NCBI RefSeq assembly: GCF_003576345.1
Contig: NZ_QWGB01000005.1
Location: forward strand, 806,001 to 870,000
Direction of reading: 5' to 3'
Length of the DNA: 64,000 bases
DNA from: Henriciella barbarensis
Lineage (GTDB): Bacteria; Pseudomonadota; Alphaproteobacteria; Caulobacterales; Hyphomonadaceae
In this document: piece by piece, positions 8,349 through 16,577 of the stretch
Layout of the letters: the number at the start of each line of letters is the position of its first letter
How positions within the stretch are numbered: position 1 is the first letter of the stretch
Made by a program: the position numbers and the translations under genes
The notes under the pieces: model-generated
What the model was told of the DNA's origin: nothing
Databases searched by the model: none
What the model saw: the letters and a program-made list of their open reading frames with translations, nothing else

Positions 8349-8804
8349 ATGGCCTATGACCCACATAATCCATGCGCGCGCGATATCTGCCGCGGTGTGC
8401 TTCGCCTTTTCGGGGCGATGAACCTGGCCGGCGTGACGGAAATGACGCTTGCGAATGGCAGGCGCGCCGATGTCGCCGCGATCGGTCCGAAAGGCGAAAT
8501 CGTCATTGTCGAGATCAAGAGCTCCGTCGCTGACTTCCGCGCAGACGGGAAGTGGCCAGACTACCGTCCCTATTGCGACCGCTTCTATTTTGCAGTCAGC
8601 CATGGCTTTCCGAAGGATCTGATCCCGGCGGAAACCGGCCTTATAGTTGCCGACGGATTTGGAGGCGCAGTGCTGCGAGAGCCAGATACGACGCCTCTGG
8701 CCGCAGCGCGGCGCAAGGCGATGACGCTGCGCTTTGCTCGGCTTGCGGCCGTCCGGGCCACACAATATGTCCACCAGCCTTTCACCCCCGAAGCGGCCAA
8801 ATAG
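8349..8804 (+). CDS. mmcB: MmcB family DNA repair protein
   Basis: A 151-residue PD-(D/E)XK-like protein: RRADVAAI and, about 14 residues on, IVEIKSSVADF give the D...ExK pattern, followed by GKWPDYRPYCDRFYFAV. In Caulobacter the homologue is needed for resistance to mitomycin C and is LexA-controlled. The start at 8349 has AAGGTGG eight bases upstream. An earlier ATG at 8325 overlaps the LexA box and is disfavoured. Confidence 0.9.
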   Translation: MAYDPHNPCARDICRGVLRLFGAMNLAGVTEMTLANGRRADVAAIGPKGEIVIVEIKSSVADFRADGKWPDYRPYCDRFYFAVSHGFPKDLIPAETGLIVADGFGGAVLREPDTTPLAAARRKAMTLRFARLAAVRATQYVHQPFTPEAAK

Positions 8805-8854
8805 GTGGCAAGCGAGGCTGGACGCCCGCACGCAGAATGCCTAGCTGACACCCC

Positions 8855-9409
8855 ATGAGCCTTGCCTATCCCCTCGCCATCTCTGCCGACGACGCCCTGA
8901 AGGCGGGCGGAATTGCTGCACGCACGCGCTATGAAGCCGAAAGCCTTGCGGGCGACACGCCGATCCTGTCGCTGGAAACCGAGTGGCTGAAACCGGAGGC
9001 TGCAGACGTTCAGGCGCTGATCAAGGAAGCAGAGTCCGGCGAGGCAAAGGGTTTTATCCAGATCTATGAGGATGCCGATGGCAAACCCGTTCTGGCAGTG
9101 ACCTACTGGAAGCTGAAACATGCGCCCACCGGCGAGGCAGCCGCGTCGGCCCCCAAACCAGCGAAACCAGAACCCGCCCCCCCCTCATCGCCGAAACCGA
9201 AGAAGCAGGCGACGGAAATCGATCATACGGATGACCTCTATTTCCGGAATGCGCGCAGCAAACGCTCACGCAAGAGCAAGCAGGCCGACCCGCGCCAGAT
9301 GGACCTTTTCGTCAGCCCCGACCAGCGTGGCTACGAGCACAAGGATCCGCACAATCCGAACACGATGCTGACCGATGAAGAGGGCGACGGCACCACGTTC
9401 GGTGGCTAG
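8855..9409 (+). CDS. Hypothetical protein, low-complexity linker
   Basis: A 184-residue soluble protein I do not recognise. Residues 1-90 look folded (alternating helix and strand, with YEDADGKPVLAVTYWKL near 71-87); residues 90-125 are rich in Pro, Ala and Lys and look disordered; the tail is charged and holds DPRQMDLFV, a possible clamp-binding-like QxDLF stretch. The stop overlaps that of a small gene on the other strand by four bases. No function is proposed. Confidence 0.7.
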   Translation: MSLAYPLAISADDALKAGGIAARTRYEAESLAGDTPILSLETEWLKPEAADVQALIKEAESGEAKGFIQIYEDADGKPVLAVTYWKLKHAPTGEAAASAPKPAKPEPAPPSSPKPKKQATEIDHTDDLYFRNARSKRSRKSKQADPRQMDLFVSPDQRGYEHKDPHNPNTMLTDEEGDGTTFGG

Positions 9410-9555
9410 CGCGCCAGCAATAGTTGCGTGGCCATCGCGGCCAGTGCCGAGACCGCCATCACGACCACGAAGACGATGCCAAGCATCTTCAGTCCCGGTT
9501 TTTCACGAGACGGAACACTGGTCCACCAGGACCTGAAACTGTCATGCTTTTCCAT
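9406..9555 (-). CDS. Small single-span membrane protein (49 aa)
   Basis: A 49-codon frame encodes a charged N-terminal half with a WW pair (residues 10-11), then a single membrane helix at about residues 24-42 (MLGIVFVVVMAVSAL), ending in LLLAR. AGGCGG lies about six bases before the ATG. It is convergent with the preceding gene, overlapping it by four bases. The clean hydrophobic helix and the gap it fills argue for a real gene; homologues are not known to me. Confidence 0.55.
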   Translation of the reverse strand: MEKHDSFRSWWTSVPSREKPGLKMLGIVFVVVMAVSALAAMATQLLLAR

Positions 9556-9617
9556 GGCGTCCGCCTAGCAGGACCAGCACACCGCTGAAAGGCTAAATTC
9601 CCGGAGACTTGCGGATA

Positions 9618-10148
9618 TCAGGCGCCTGCTGGCTTGAACGTCAGTGCGACGCCATTGTTGCAGTAACGAAGCCCTGTTGGCTGCGGCCCATCCTCGAAGA
9701 CATGGCCCTGATGACCGAGGCAGCGCGCGCAGTGGTATTCGGTGCGCGTAAAGAAGAGCTTGTTGTCTTCCTTGAAGCCGAGGCTGCCCTCGATATAGCT
9801 CCAGAAGCTCGGCCAGCCGGTGCCGCTGTCATATTTCCATTCCGATTTGAATAGCGGCAGGTCACAGCCCTCGCAGTGGAAGGTGCCGTCACGCTTCTCA
9901 TCATCCAGAGGTGACGACCCGGCGCGCTCGGTGTCTTCCTTGCGCAGCACGTTGAATGCATCGCGCGGCAGACGCTCGCGCCATTCCGCTTCGGTGAGGT
10001 TGCGCCAGTCCGTATCGGCATATTGCGCTTCGGCAGCGCTCTGGCTTTCGGCAGTGCTGCGCGCATTGGTGCACGCGGCAAGGAGGCCACCCGCTACACT
10101 GCTCAACAGCAGGCGGCGTCGCGACATATTTGCAAAGACGTGTTTCAT
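9618..10148 (-). CDS. msrB: Peptide-methionine (R)-S-oxide reductase, exported lipoprotein form
   Basis: A 176-residue protein with an N-terminal export signal containing SRRRLLL (twin-arginine-like) and a lipobox ending in LLAAC, then the SelR/MsrB domain. The four zinc cysteines are in CEGC and CARC, and the catalytic Cys is in RYCNNGVAL, where other MsrB have RYCINS. It should repair oxidised periplasmic proteins from a membrane anchor. The ATG at 10148 gives a normal signal peptide; the frame is open further upstream. An msrA gene lies 45 kb away at 55259. Confidence 0.9.
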   Translation of the reverse strand: MKHVFANMSRRRLLLSSVAGGLLAACTNARSTAESQSAAEAQYADTDWRNLTEAEWRERLPRDAFNVLRKEDTERAGSSPLDDEKRDGTFHCEGCDLPLFKSEWKYDSGTGWPSFWSYIEGSLGFKEDNKLFFTRTEYHCARCLGHQGHVFEDGPQPTGLRYCNNGVALTFKPAGA

Positions 10149-10306
10149 CCATGCGATATGGCCCCGAACACCGCGCCGACCACTCACAAATGCGTGTGGA
10201 AAAGGTGAGAGCCGCGCCAAAATTGCCTGCAACGAAGGGTCGCCATCGGCTTCCACAGTCTTTAGAAGTCCGCCTTCAAATTAACCTCAATGTGCCGGAG
10301 CAGGTC

Positions 10307-10558
10307 ATGGACGACGGAAAGCTGACAGACGCAGCGCGCGAAAAACTGCGCCTGACGGTCGAGCGTATAGAGCGCCTCGAAGAAGAGAAAAAAGAAGTCG
10401 CTGATCAGATCAAGGATGTCTACGCCGAGGCAAAGGCCATGGGCTATGACACGAAGGCGCTTCGCCAGGTGGTACGCGTGCGCAAGCAGGACCGTCAGGA
10501 GCGTGAAGAGCAGGAAGCGGTTCTCGAAACCTATCTGATCGCGCTCGGAGAGGTCTAG
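10307..10558 (+). CDS. gapR: Nucleoid-associated protein GapR (DUF2312)
   Basis: An 83-residue coiled-coil protein: [14 protein letters not shown] heptads, then [19 protein letters not shown] and RKQDR, all typical of DUF2312. GapR forms tetramers that encircle overtwisted AT-rich DNA ahead of the replication fork in Caulobacter and is essential or important there. The start at 10307 is set by GGAG six bases upstream and by family length; the frame is open further upstream but that part has no family likeness. Its stop overlaps that of the convergent monooxygenase by four bases. Confidence 0.92.
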   Translation: MDDGKLTDAAREKLRLTVERIERLEEEKKEVADQIKDVYAEAKAMGYDTKALRQVVRVRKQDRQEREEQEAVLETYLIALGEV

Positions 10559-11784
10559 CGACCCGCCTGGTCGAGCTCTTTCGGCCAGTGCTCAGGGCGC
10601 GGCCCCATCCCGACAGCGCGTGCGGGCAGGCGTCTCAGAATTGGCACCTTGTCCAGCAGCCGGACGATGAATGGCGCGTCGCCAGATGACTTGCCGCGAA
10701 TGGTCGGCATGATAACGCGTTCATGCGCGAACACCTGCACTGCCTGCGTAATCTCAGCAGGCCATTCACGCCGCTTCTGCACCTTTTCAAGAATATCATT
10801 CGACAGGCTGCCCTTCTTGAGCGCCGGGCCGATAATTCGCGCCGCCGCCACAGCGTCCTGAAGGGCGAGATTGATGCCGACACCGCCAACAGGCGACATG
10901 GCATGGGCCGCGTCTCCAATGGCCAGAAGCCCGTCGCGCCACCATTTGCGCAGCCGGTTCACCTCGACACGAAGCAGTTTGACGTCATCAAAGCTCTCGA
11001 TGCTCTGCGCTTCCTCAGCGAGTTCAGGCGCGATTGTCGAGACCCTGTCCCTGAACGCAGCAAGCCCATCTTGCTGAATTCCGTCGAAGCCATCCTTCTC
11101 GATGACCAGGGCGGCCTGCCAGTAGCTGCCGCGATTGATCGAGACCAGAAAGCCACCCCTGGCGAGGTGACCCAGCGATTCAGAGGAGGCATCGCGCACA
11201 TTGCGCGGCAGCCGGAACCACAGCACATCGAAGGGCACACCCTGCTGAACCTGCTTCAGGCGCCCGGCCTCGCGCAGTGTGGAATCGCGACCATCACATG
11301 CAACTGTCAGTTTAGCGCGGATCTTGAAGTCTTCGTCGCCCTTTTTGGCGCAGATGCCCGTCACCTGCCCATCCCGGCCCATCAGTCGCTCAGCACGGGT
11401 CTCCATCATCAGCTGGAAACCGGGTAGCTTGCGCGCCTCGCTGGCCAGAAAATCGAGGAAGTCCCATTGCGGCATAAAGGCGATGAATTTCGCCGCCGTC
11501 GGTAGGTGGCTGAAGTCGACCATCCGGTAATGGCGCCCGCCCGCATTTAGCCCGATGTGTTCTGTTTTCTGAAAGTCGCGCTTCAGGAAGGTGTCCAGCA
11601 GGCCAAGCTCATGGAGTACCTGCATGGTGGACGGGTGGACCGTATCGCCGCGAAAGTCGCGCAGGAAGTCCTTGTGCTTCTCGACCACGACGACGTCTAC
11701 GCCCTGCCGCGCCAGCAGATAGCCCAGCATGATGCCAGCGGGCCCACCACCAGCGATACAGCATTCTGTTTCAATCACCTGCAT
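10555..11784 (-). CDS. FAD-dependent monooxygenase (PHBH/UbiH-like)
   Basis: A 409-residue group A flavoprotein hydroxylase-like protein: Rossmann [14 protein letters not shown] at residues 12-25, [10 protein letters not shown], the DG motif in [10 protein letters not shown], and the FAD ribityl motif [16 protein letters not shown] near residue 280. These enzymes use NAD(P)H and oxygen to hydroxylate or epoxidise substrates. The substrate is unknown. It is not ubiH, which would be shorter in the linker and lacks this C-terminal tail, but quinone or aromatic hydroxylation remains possible. Confidence 0.85.
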   Translation of the reverse strand: MQVIETECCIAGGGPAGIMLGYLLARQGVDVVVVEKHKDFLRDFRGDTVHPSTMQVLHELGLLDTFLKRDFQKTEHIGLNAGGRHYRMVDFSHLPTAAKFIAFMPQWDFLDFLASEARKLPGFQLMMETRAERLMGRDGQVTGICAKKGDEDFKIRAKLTVACDGRDSTLREAGRLKQVQQGVPFDVLWFRLPRNVRDASSESLGHLARGGFLVSINRGSYWQAALVIEKDGFDGIQQDGLAAFRDRVSTIAPELAEEAQSIESFDDVKLLRVEVNRLRKWWRDGLLAIGDAAHAMSPVGGVGINLALQDAVAAARIIGPALKKGSLSNDILEKVQKRREWPAEITQAVQVFAHERVIMPTIRGKSSGDAPFIVRLLDKVPILRRLPARAVGMGPRPEHWPKELDQAGR

Positions 11785-11826
11785 GTGCCATCGCCCTGAT
11801 CTTGGCGTTTCACCTGAACCGACCTA

Positions 11827-12402
11827 ATGTCTCAGCTACTGATGTCACGCGAAATCGACGAGAGAAAGAAGCGCAAGGCGCTGCGCAAACTGCGCAAGGC
11901 GGCAGAGCTCGCCGAACGCGGCGAGGGTCCGCCCCTTTCCGATTGGGAGCGCGAATTCCTCGAAGAAGTCGAGCAGCGCATCGAGACCTTTGGCTCTGCC
12001 TTTGCCGATCCTGAAAAAGGCAATCTCGAAGAGCCGATGTCGGCGCTTCAGACCCGCAAGCTGAAGGAAATCGACAAGAAGGCGCGCGGCAAGGACACAG
12101 GCTTCAAGACGCGCAAGCCGCTCGGCTGGAAAAAGAAGCAGGACTTCATCCCGCGCGTGCGCCAGCTCGACGACGACATTGTCGAAGAAACCGCGCCGTC
12201 GCCTGAGACAAAGCCCGCACCAACGCCGTTCAGCGTCATCCGTGGCAGCGAACTTGGCGCACCGCGCCCCAAGCGGAGCTCGAAGAAGGCGCCTGCCAAA
12301 CCAGCGGCGCAATCAAAAAAGCCAGAGCGCGAGGCCGCTCCGGAGGCCGCGCCAAAGCGGCCCGCCTTCCGCGTCATCCAGGGCGGCAAGGATGACGCCT
12401 GA
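11827..12402 (+). CDS. Conserved hypothetical, charged coiled-coil protein
   Basis: A 191-residue very basic and acidic protein. Residues 7-45 are helical and charged (RKKRKALRKLRKAAEL), residues 65-115 contain KPLGWKKKQDF, and the tail is a low-complexity Pro-Ala-Lys stretch ending FRVIQGGKDD. The same VI(R/Q)G phrase occurs twice in the tail (SVIRGSE, RVIQGGK). I do not recognise the family. Its 3' end overlaps the next gene by 11 bases, so the two are likely coupled. Confidence 0.7.
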   Translation: MSQLLMSREIDERKKRKALRKLRKAAELAERGEGPPLSDWEREFLEEVEQRIETFGSAFADPEKGNLEEPMSALQTRKLKEIDKKARGKDTGFKTRKPLGWKKKQDFIPRVRQLDDDIVEETAPSPETKPAPTPFSVIRGSELGAPRPKRSSKKAPAKPAAQSKKPEREAAPEAAPKRPAFRVIQGGKDDA

Positions 12403-12856
12403 CCAGCAGGCGGCATGGGACCGCTTTCAGGCTGACACGGCAGACGCCCGCCAGCCCTATGACATCTTTGCCTTCGGGGACGGTCCTGACCTTGCCGACG
12501 AGCTGCTGGCGCTGGTGCTGTCCGGGACAAAACAGGCCACCGCCGGGCGTCTCGATCTCTACAAGTCTCTGGCGATGCGCCCGCCAGCGCCCGGCGATCT
12601 TTCGCTCATCCTCGATGGCGCGGGCCGGCCCGCCTGCGTGATAGAAACCACGCGGGTCGATATCGCGCCGTTTTCTTCTGCAACAGAGGAATTTGCCTAT
12701 GTCGAAGGCGAAGGCGACCGCTCTCTCGCTTACTGGCAATCGGCGCACCTCGCCTACTTTCACCGCGAATGCGCCCGCGAAGGCAGCTTCTTTTCAGAAA
12801 ACGAGCCCATCGTCTTTGAACGGTTCCGGCTTATCTGGACTCCTGAACAGCAATAG
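12392..12856 (+). CDS. ASCH domain protein
   Basis: A 154-residue protein with the ASCH fold pattern: AFGDGPDLADELLALVLSGTKQATAG, then GDLSLILDGAGRPACVIETTRV and YWQSAHLAYFHRECAREG. Bacterial ASCH proteins bind RNA or modified nucleosides and one group hydrolyses N4-acetylcytidine; the longer size here fits the YqfB-unlike, DUF437-type group. The start at 12392 lies within the end of the previous gene. Confidence 0.82.
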   Translation: MTPDQQAAWDRFQADTADARQPYDIFAFGDGPDLADELLALVLSGTKQATAGRLDLYKSLAMRPPAPGDLSLILDGAGRPACVIETTRVDIAPFSSATEEFAYVEGEGDRSLAYWQSAHLAYFHRECAREGSFFSENEPIVFERFRLIWTPEQQ

Positions 12857-12891
12857 CAGGCCAGACCCTGGCCTTCTGATGGAGCACAGGA

Positions 12892-13746
12892 ATGAAGACC
12901 GTCGTCATCACAGGCGCCTCGACCGGAATTGGCCGCACCGCCGCCGAACACCTCGCTGCGCAAGGCTGGAAAGTCTTTGCCGGCGTGCGCAAGCAGGAAG
13001 ACGCCGACGCTCTGGCCAGGGCCAATCCAGCTATCGAACCCCTCATGCTGGATGTCACGAAATCAGAAGATGTCGAGGCGGCGGTTGTGAAAGTTTCAGA
13101 GGCGCTGGGCGGGGCAAAGCTCGCTGGCCTCGTCAATAATGCAGGCATTGCCAATATGGGCCCGCTCGCGCTGCAGCCTGCCGACGAGTTCAAGGCCCAC
13201 TTCGAGGTGAACGTCTTCGGTACACTGAACGCCACGCAAGGCTTCTTGCCCCTGCTCGGCACAGACCGTAACCGCAGCGGGGAACCCGGCCGGATCGTCA
13301 ACATCACCTCACTTGGCGGGCGCATCGCGGCGCCATTCCTGGGCGCCTACACCGCAACCAAGCATGCCGTCGAAAGCATGACCGACAGCTTCCGGCGCGA
13401 ACTGATCATCTATGGCATCGATGCCATTGCAATCGGTCCGGGCTCTGTGAAGACGCCCATCTGGGACAAGGCTGAGGACAAGAACGAGAACCAGCCCTAC
13501 GCCAATTCGGCCTGGGCAGAGCCGATCTCCAAATTTTCCGACGCGATGCTCAAAGGTGGGCGCGAAGGCCTCCCACCTGAACGGATCGCTGAAGTCATTG
13601 AGACCGCGCTTATCGATTCGAGCCCCAAGGCGCGCTATGCGCCCGTTCCGAACAAGTTCACTAACTGGACCATCCCGACCCATATTCCAAAACGCTGGCT
13701 GGACAGCATCTTCGCCAATCGGTTCGGCATGCAGAAGCCCGACTGA
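12892..13746 (+). CDS. Short-chain dehydrogenase/reductase
   Basis: A 284-residue classical SDR: TGASTGIG at residues 7-14, NNAGIA near 83, catalytic Ser in NITSLGGR, and YTATK around residue 157. The C-terminal part after PGSVKTPIW resembles retinol or steroid dehydrogenase-type SDRs. The substrate cannot be read from sequence. GGAG-like spacing before the ATG is weak; the gene lies 35 bases after the ASCH gene and 87 before a crotonase gene. Confidence 0.88.
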   Translation: MKTVVITGASTGIGRTAAEHLAAQGWKVFAGVRKQEDADALARANPAIEPLMLDVTKSEDVEAAVVKVSEALGGAKLAGLVNNAGIANMGPLALQPADEFKAHFEVNVFGTLNATQGFLPLLGTDRNRSGEPGRIVNITSLGGRIAAPFLGAYTATKHAVESMTDSFRRELIIYGIDAIAIGPGSVKTPIWDKAEDKNENQPYANSAWAEPISKFSDAMLKGGREGLPPERIAEVIETALIDSSPKARYAPVPNKFTNWTIPTHIPKRWLDSIFANRFGMQKPD

Positions 13747-13833
13747 CCGCAAAGGCCTGACCACGCGTCAGCATTCCAAGCACGCACCACCCGTTCTAGG
13801 CTCTCCTGAAACAACAGATCGGGAGAAACGGAT

Positions 13834-14571
13834 ATGGGCGACCTCGTCACGCGCAAGGATGACAATGGGCTGTGCTGGCTGACGCTGAATCGGCCGGACA
13901 AGCTGAATGCGCTGACCGTCGACATGTTCAGGGAACTGCGCGCCCATGTCAGCGACCTCTACAATGATGAGAGCGTCGGCTGCATCATCCTGAAAGGCGC
14001 GGGCAAATGCTTCTCTGCGGGCCACGACCTCGGTGACATTGCCGAAGGCGAAGCGGTCCCTTCGCGCGGCTGGCATTCGGAAACCCTCCGCCTGATGGAA
14101 AAACTGCCAAAGCCGGTCATCGCAGGCGTTCATGGCCACTGCTATACCGGCGCGCTGGAAGTGGCGCTTGCCGCAGACTTCATCCTCGCGGCCCAGTCTG
14201 CCAAATTTGCGGACACACACGCCAAATGGGCACTCACCCCAATCTGGGGCATGAGCCAGCGCCTGCCGCGCCGCGTCGGTATCGCGACCGCCAAACGCCT
14301 CATGTTCACCGCAGAGACGGTAAAGGCCGACGAAGCCATGCGTATGGGCCTCTGTGAAGCCATCTTCGCCGATGAAACATTCGAGGCGGACCTGGAAGTC
14401 TTCGCCCGTCAGATCCTCGCCAACTCGCCCTTCAGCCATGCGGCCAACAAGCGCCTGCTTGAGGCGACCGACGCCGACAAGATGGATGCCGGGCTGCAAT
14501 GGGAAATCCTGGAGAATGAAGGTGTCGGCCCCGACATGCAGGCGCGCATCGGCGCCTTCATGAAGAAATAG
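13834..14571 (+). CDS. Crotonase family protein (enoyl-CoA hydratase-like)
   Basis: A 245-residue crotonase-fold protein: LNRPDKLNAL at 18-27, oxyanion-hole CFSAGHDL at 59-66, and YTGALEVALAADF at 104-116. Glu109 matches the first catalytic Glu of rat enoyl-CoA hydratase, but the second is replaced by His129 in ADTHAKWALTP. It may act on an acyl-CoA but probably not as a standard hydratase. AGAAACGGAT lies just before the ATG. Confidence 0.85.
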   Translation: MGDLVTRKDDNGLCWLTLNRPDKLNALTVDMFRELRAHVSDLYNDESVGCIILKGAGKCFSAGHDLGDIAEGEAVPSRGWHSETLRLMEKLPKPVIAGVHGHCYTGALEVALAADFILAAQSAKFADTHAKWALTPIWGMSQRLPRRVGIATAKRLMFTAETVKADEAMRMGLCEAIFADETFEADLEVFARQILANSPFSHAANKRLLEATDADKMDAGLQWEILENEGVGPDMQARIGAFMKK

Positions 14572-14574
14572 GCA

Positions 14575-14958
14575 TTACAGAAGCCAGAGTATGACGTTCA
14601 GCATCAGCGACCCTGCGATAAAAAGCATGGAGATCAGCCTGAAATTGCTGTGGCTCATTGGTTCTGCGGCATGCGAATCCATACGGCGCTGCAGGTCGCA
14701 AGCCTTGATGTAAGCAATGTAGAAGATGACAACGCCAATCAGAATGAAGATCGTCGCGCCTATCTTGGCCAGCCATGTGGGCTCAAACTTGCCAAAGATC
14801 GCCTGAAAACCGAGCCCGACACCCGCAGACGCAAGGCCGGTCCGCATCCAACCCGCAAAGGTGCGTTCATTGGCGAGGATTGTGCGGTCTTCAGCCCAAT
14901 CGGTCCGATCTTGCGCAAGATCGGTCCGGTCTTCTGCCAGCTCGTTTGACGTGGGCAT
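14575..14958 (-). CDS. DUF202 (YidH-like) membrane protein
   Basis: A 127-residue protein with three membrane segments (about residues 40-57, 63-85, 107-126) and the DUF202 signature ANERTFAGWMRTGLASAG. The N-terminus carries four seven-residue units of the type LAEDRTD, LAQDRTD, WAEDRTI, LANERTF, so the conserved ERTF motif is the last of a short helical repeat. DUF202 proteins are small inner-membrane proteins without a settled role. Confidence 0.85.
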   Translation of the reverse strand: MPTSNELAEDRTDLAQDRTDWAEDRTILANERTFAGWMRTGLASAGVGLGFQAIFGKFEPTWLAKIGATIFILIGVVIFYIAYIKACDLQRRMDSHAAEPMSHSNFRLISMLFIAGSLMLNVILWLL

Positions 14959-14990
14959 GCTTTTTATAACCGCCGTGCGGCCAGATGGTT

Positions 14991-15887
14991 TCAGCCACGC
15001 GGGTGCGCGCCCGCGTGCACGGCGCGCAAACGCTCAGAATCGACACCGGTATAGACCTGCGTCGTTGAGAGGCTGGAATGGCCAAGCAGCGTCTGGATCG
15101 CGCGCAGATCCGCGCCCGCTGAAAGAAGGTGCGTCGCAAAGGCGTGGCGGAGGGCATGCGGCGTTGCTGTCTCAGGCAGGCCGAGCGCGCCGCGCAGAAC
15201 CTGAACGCCGCGCTGCACGATGGCGGGCTGCAGCCGCTTACCACGAACACCATAGAAAAGAGGCGTATCGCTGGTCAGCCGATATGGGCAAAGCCGCGCA
15301 TATTCATCGATCGCGCGGCGCACTGCCGGAATCAGCGGCACAAGCCGGATCTTGCCGCCCTTGCCCACAATTCGTAGCCTTTCGGGGACAGGCACGATAT
15401 CCCCATTCAGGCCCAGCGCTTCTGAAATACGAAGCCCCGCGCCGTAAAGCAGCGTCAGCACGGCCGCGTCGCGTGCGGCCACCCATGGCACTTCTGCCGT
15501 CGCCTCGACCGTTTCGATCATATCTCGCGCTGCTGCGACAGAGACCGGCCGCGGCAGGCGTGACTGGCGCTTTGGCCCCTTCAGGAAGGCGATCTCCGGG
15601 TTCTCGATGCCATGATCGTCGTCCAGCCAGTGAAAGAATGTCTTGATGGCCGACAGGACCCGCGCAACCGACGTATCCGACAGCCCTTCACGTCGGCGTT
15701 TGGCGAGGAAGGCGCGAATGTCGCTCGCATGAAGGTGCCTGAACGCCTTGATCGCAACTGGCTCGCCCAGATGGTCGTCCAGAAAGCCAAAAAAGCTTCG
15801 AAGGTCGTGGCCATACGCCTCAACCGTATTGTCTGCGAGGCGCCGTTCACGGGAGAGATGATCGAGAAAGGCGGAGAGGATTTCCAT
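14991..15887 (-). CDS. xerC: Tyrosine recombinase XerC-like
   Basis: A 298-residue XerC/D protein: N-terminal SAM-like domain with ERRLADNTVEAYGHDLR, then the catalytic set Arg in GAGLRISEAL, Lys in VGKGGKIR, HxLR in HALRHAFATH, His in LGHSSLSTT and Tyr in QVYTGVD. It should resolve chromosome dimers at dif with XerD. It lies 690 bases from priA on the other strand. Confidence 0.92.
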   Translation of the reverse strand: MEILSAFLDHLSRERRLADNTVEAYGHDLRSFFGFLDDHLGEPVAIKAFRHLHASDIRAFLAKRRREGLSDTSVARVLSAIKTFFHWLDDDHGIENPEIAFLKGPKRQSRLPRPVSVAAARDMIETVEATAEVPWVAARDAAVLTLLYGAGLRISEALGLNGDIVPVPERLRIVGKGGKIRLVPLIPAVRRAIDEYARLCPYRLTSDTPLFYGVRGKRLQPAIVQRGVQVLRGALGLPETATPHALRHAFATHLLSAGADLRAIQTLLGHSSLSTTQVYTGVDSERLRAVHAGAHPRG

Positions 15888-15996
15888 GGAGACCTAAGTC
15901 TCCGCCCCCGTGGTTAAGGAGGTGTTGAGAGGCTCACATGTGTCTACAGAGCCCGGGCTCGATGACAGGCGTTCGATTGTACTGAACCGATACGGT

Positions 15997-16485
15997 TCAG
16001 GTCAGAGACTTTTCCATCATCAGCCCGTCATAAGTCACGCCATCAAGGCGCCGGTAATCCTGGATGATTCCGATCCGCCTGAAGCCATACCGCTCGAAAA
16101 GCGCGATCGCAGCCCGATTGCTGGAATAAACCGTCAGCTCGACCTTTTCGATACCCACGCGCTGCGCATGGTGGCACACAGCTTCTAGCAGCCTCTTTCC
16201 GCTCCCTTTGCCACGCGCCTCCGGCAGAAGACCAATACCAAGAATTCCGCGATGGGCGCACTCAGGAATATCAACAGGAACGATATCGGCCCAGCCGACA
16301 ACCTTGCCTGCATCGACCAGACAATACATCGGCAAATCCTCAGCGATCATCCGCTTCGGCAGATTTCGTTCAGGATCAAAGGGCGGCAGTGCCACTCTCC
16401 CGAGATAGACTTTCTCTGCAGCCACGAATTCGCAGGCGGCCCGCCAGCCCGCAATGAGATCATCTCTGATGTACACCACATCCAT
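15997..16485 (-). CDS. GNAT family N-acetyltransferase
   Basis: A 162-residue GNAT protein with the acetyl-CoA-binding loop LPEARGKGSGKRLL near residues 87-100 and the C-terminal NRAAIALFERYGFRRIG block typical of RimI-like enzymes. The last part (IIQDYRRLDGVTYDGLMMEK) suggests a small-molecule or amino-group acceptor. The substrate is unknown. It stands between xerC and the divergent priA. Confidence 0.88.
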   Translation of the reverse strand: MDVVYIRDDLIAGWRAACEFVAAEKVYLGRVALPPFDPERNLPKRMIAEDLPMYCLVDAGKVVGWADIVPVDIPECAHRGILGIGLLPEARGKGSGKRLLEAVCHHAQRVGIEKVELTVYSSNRAAIALFERYGFRRIGIIQDYRRLDGVTYDGLMMEKSLT

Positions 16486-16577
16486 TCGCTTACCTTACCG
16501 CAAGCAATTCAAACTGCCCATTCCGTCCTGAAACCCGCGGGTGACGCACGAAGGCGGTAAGTCTAAAGCTGGCGGCG

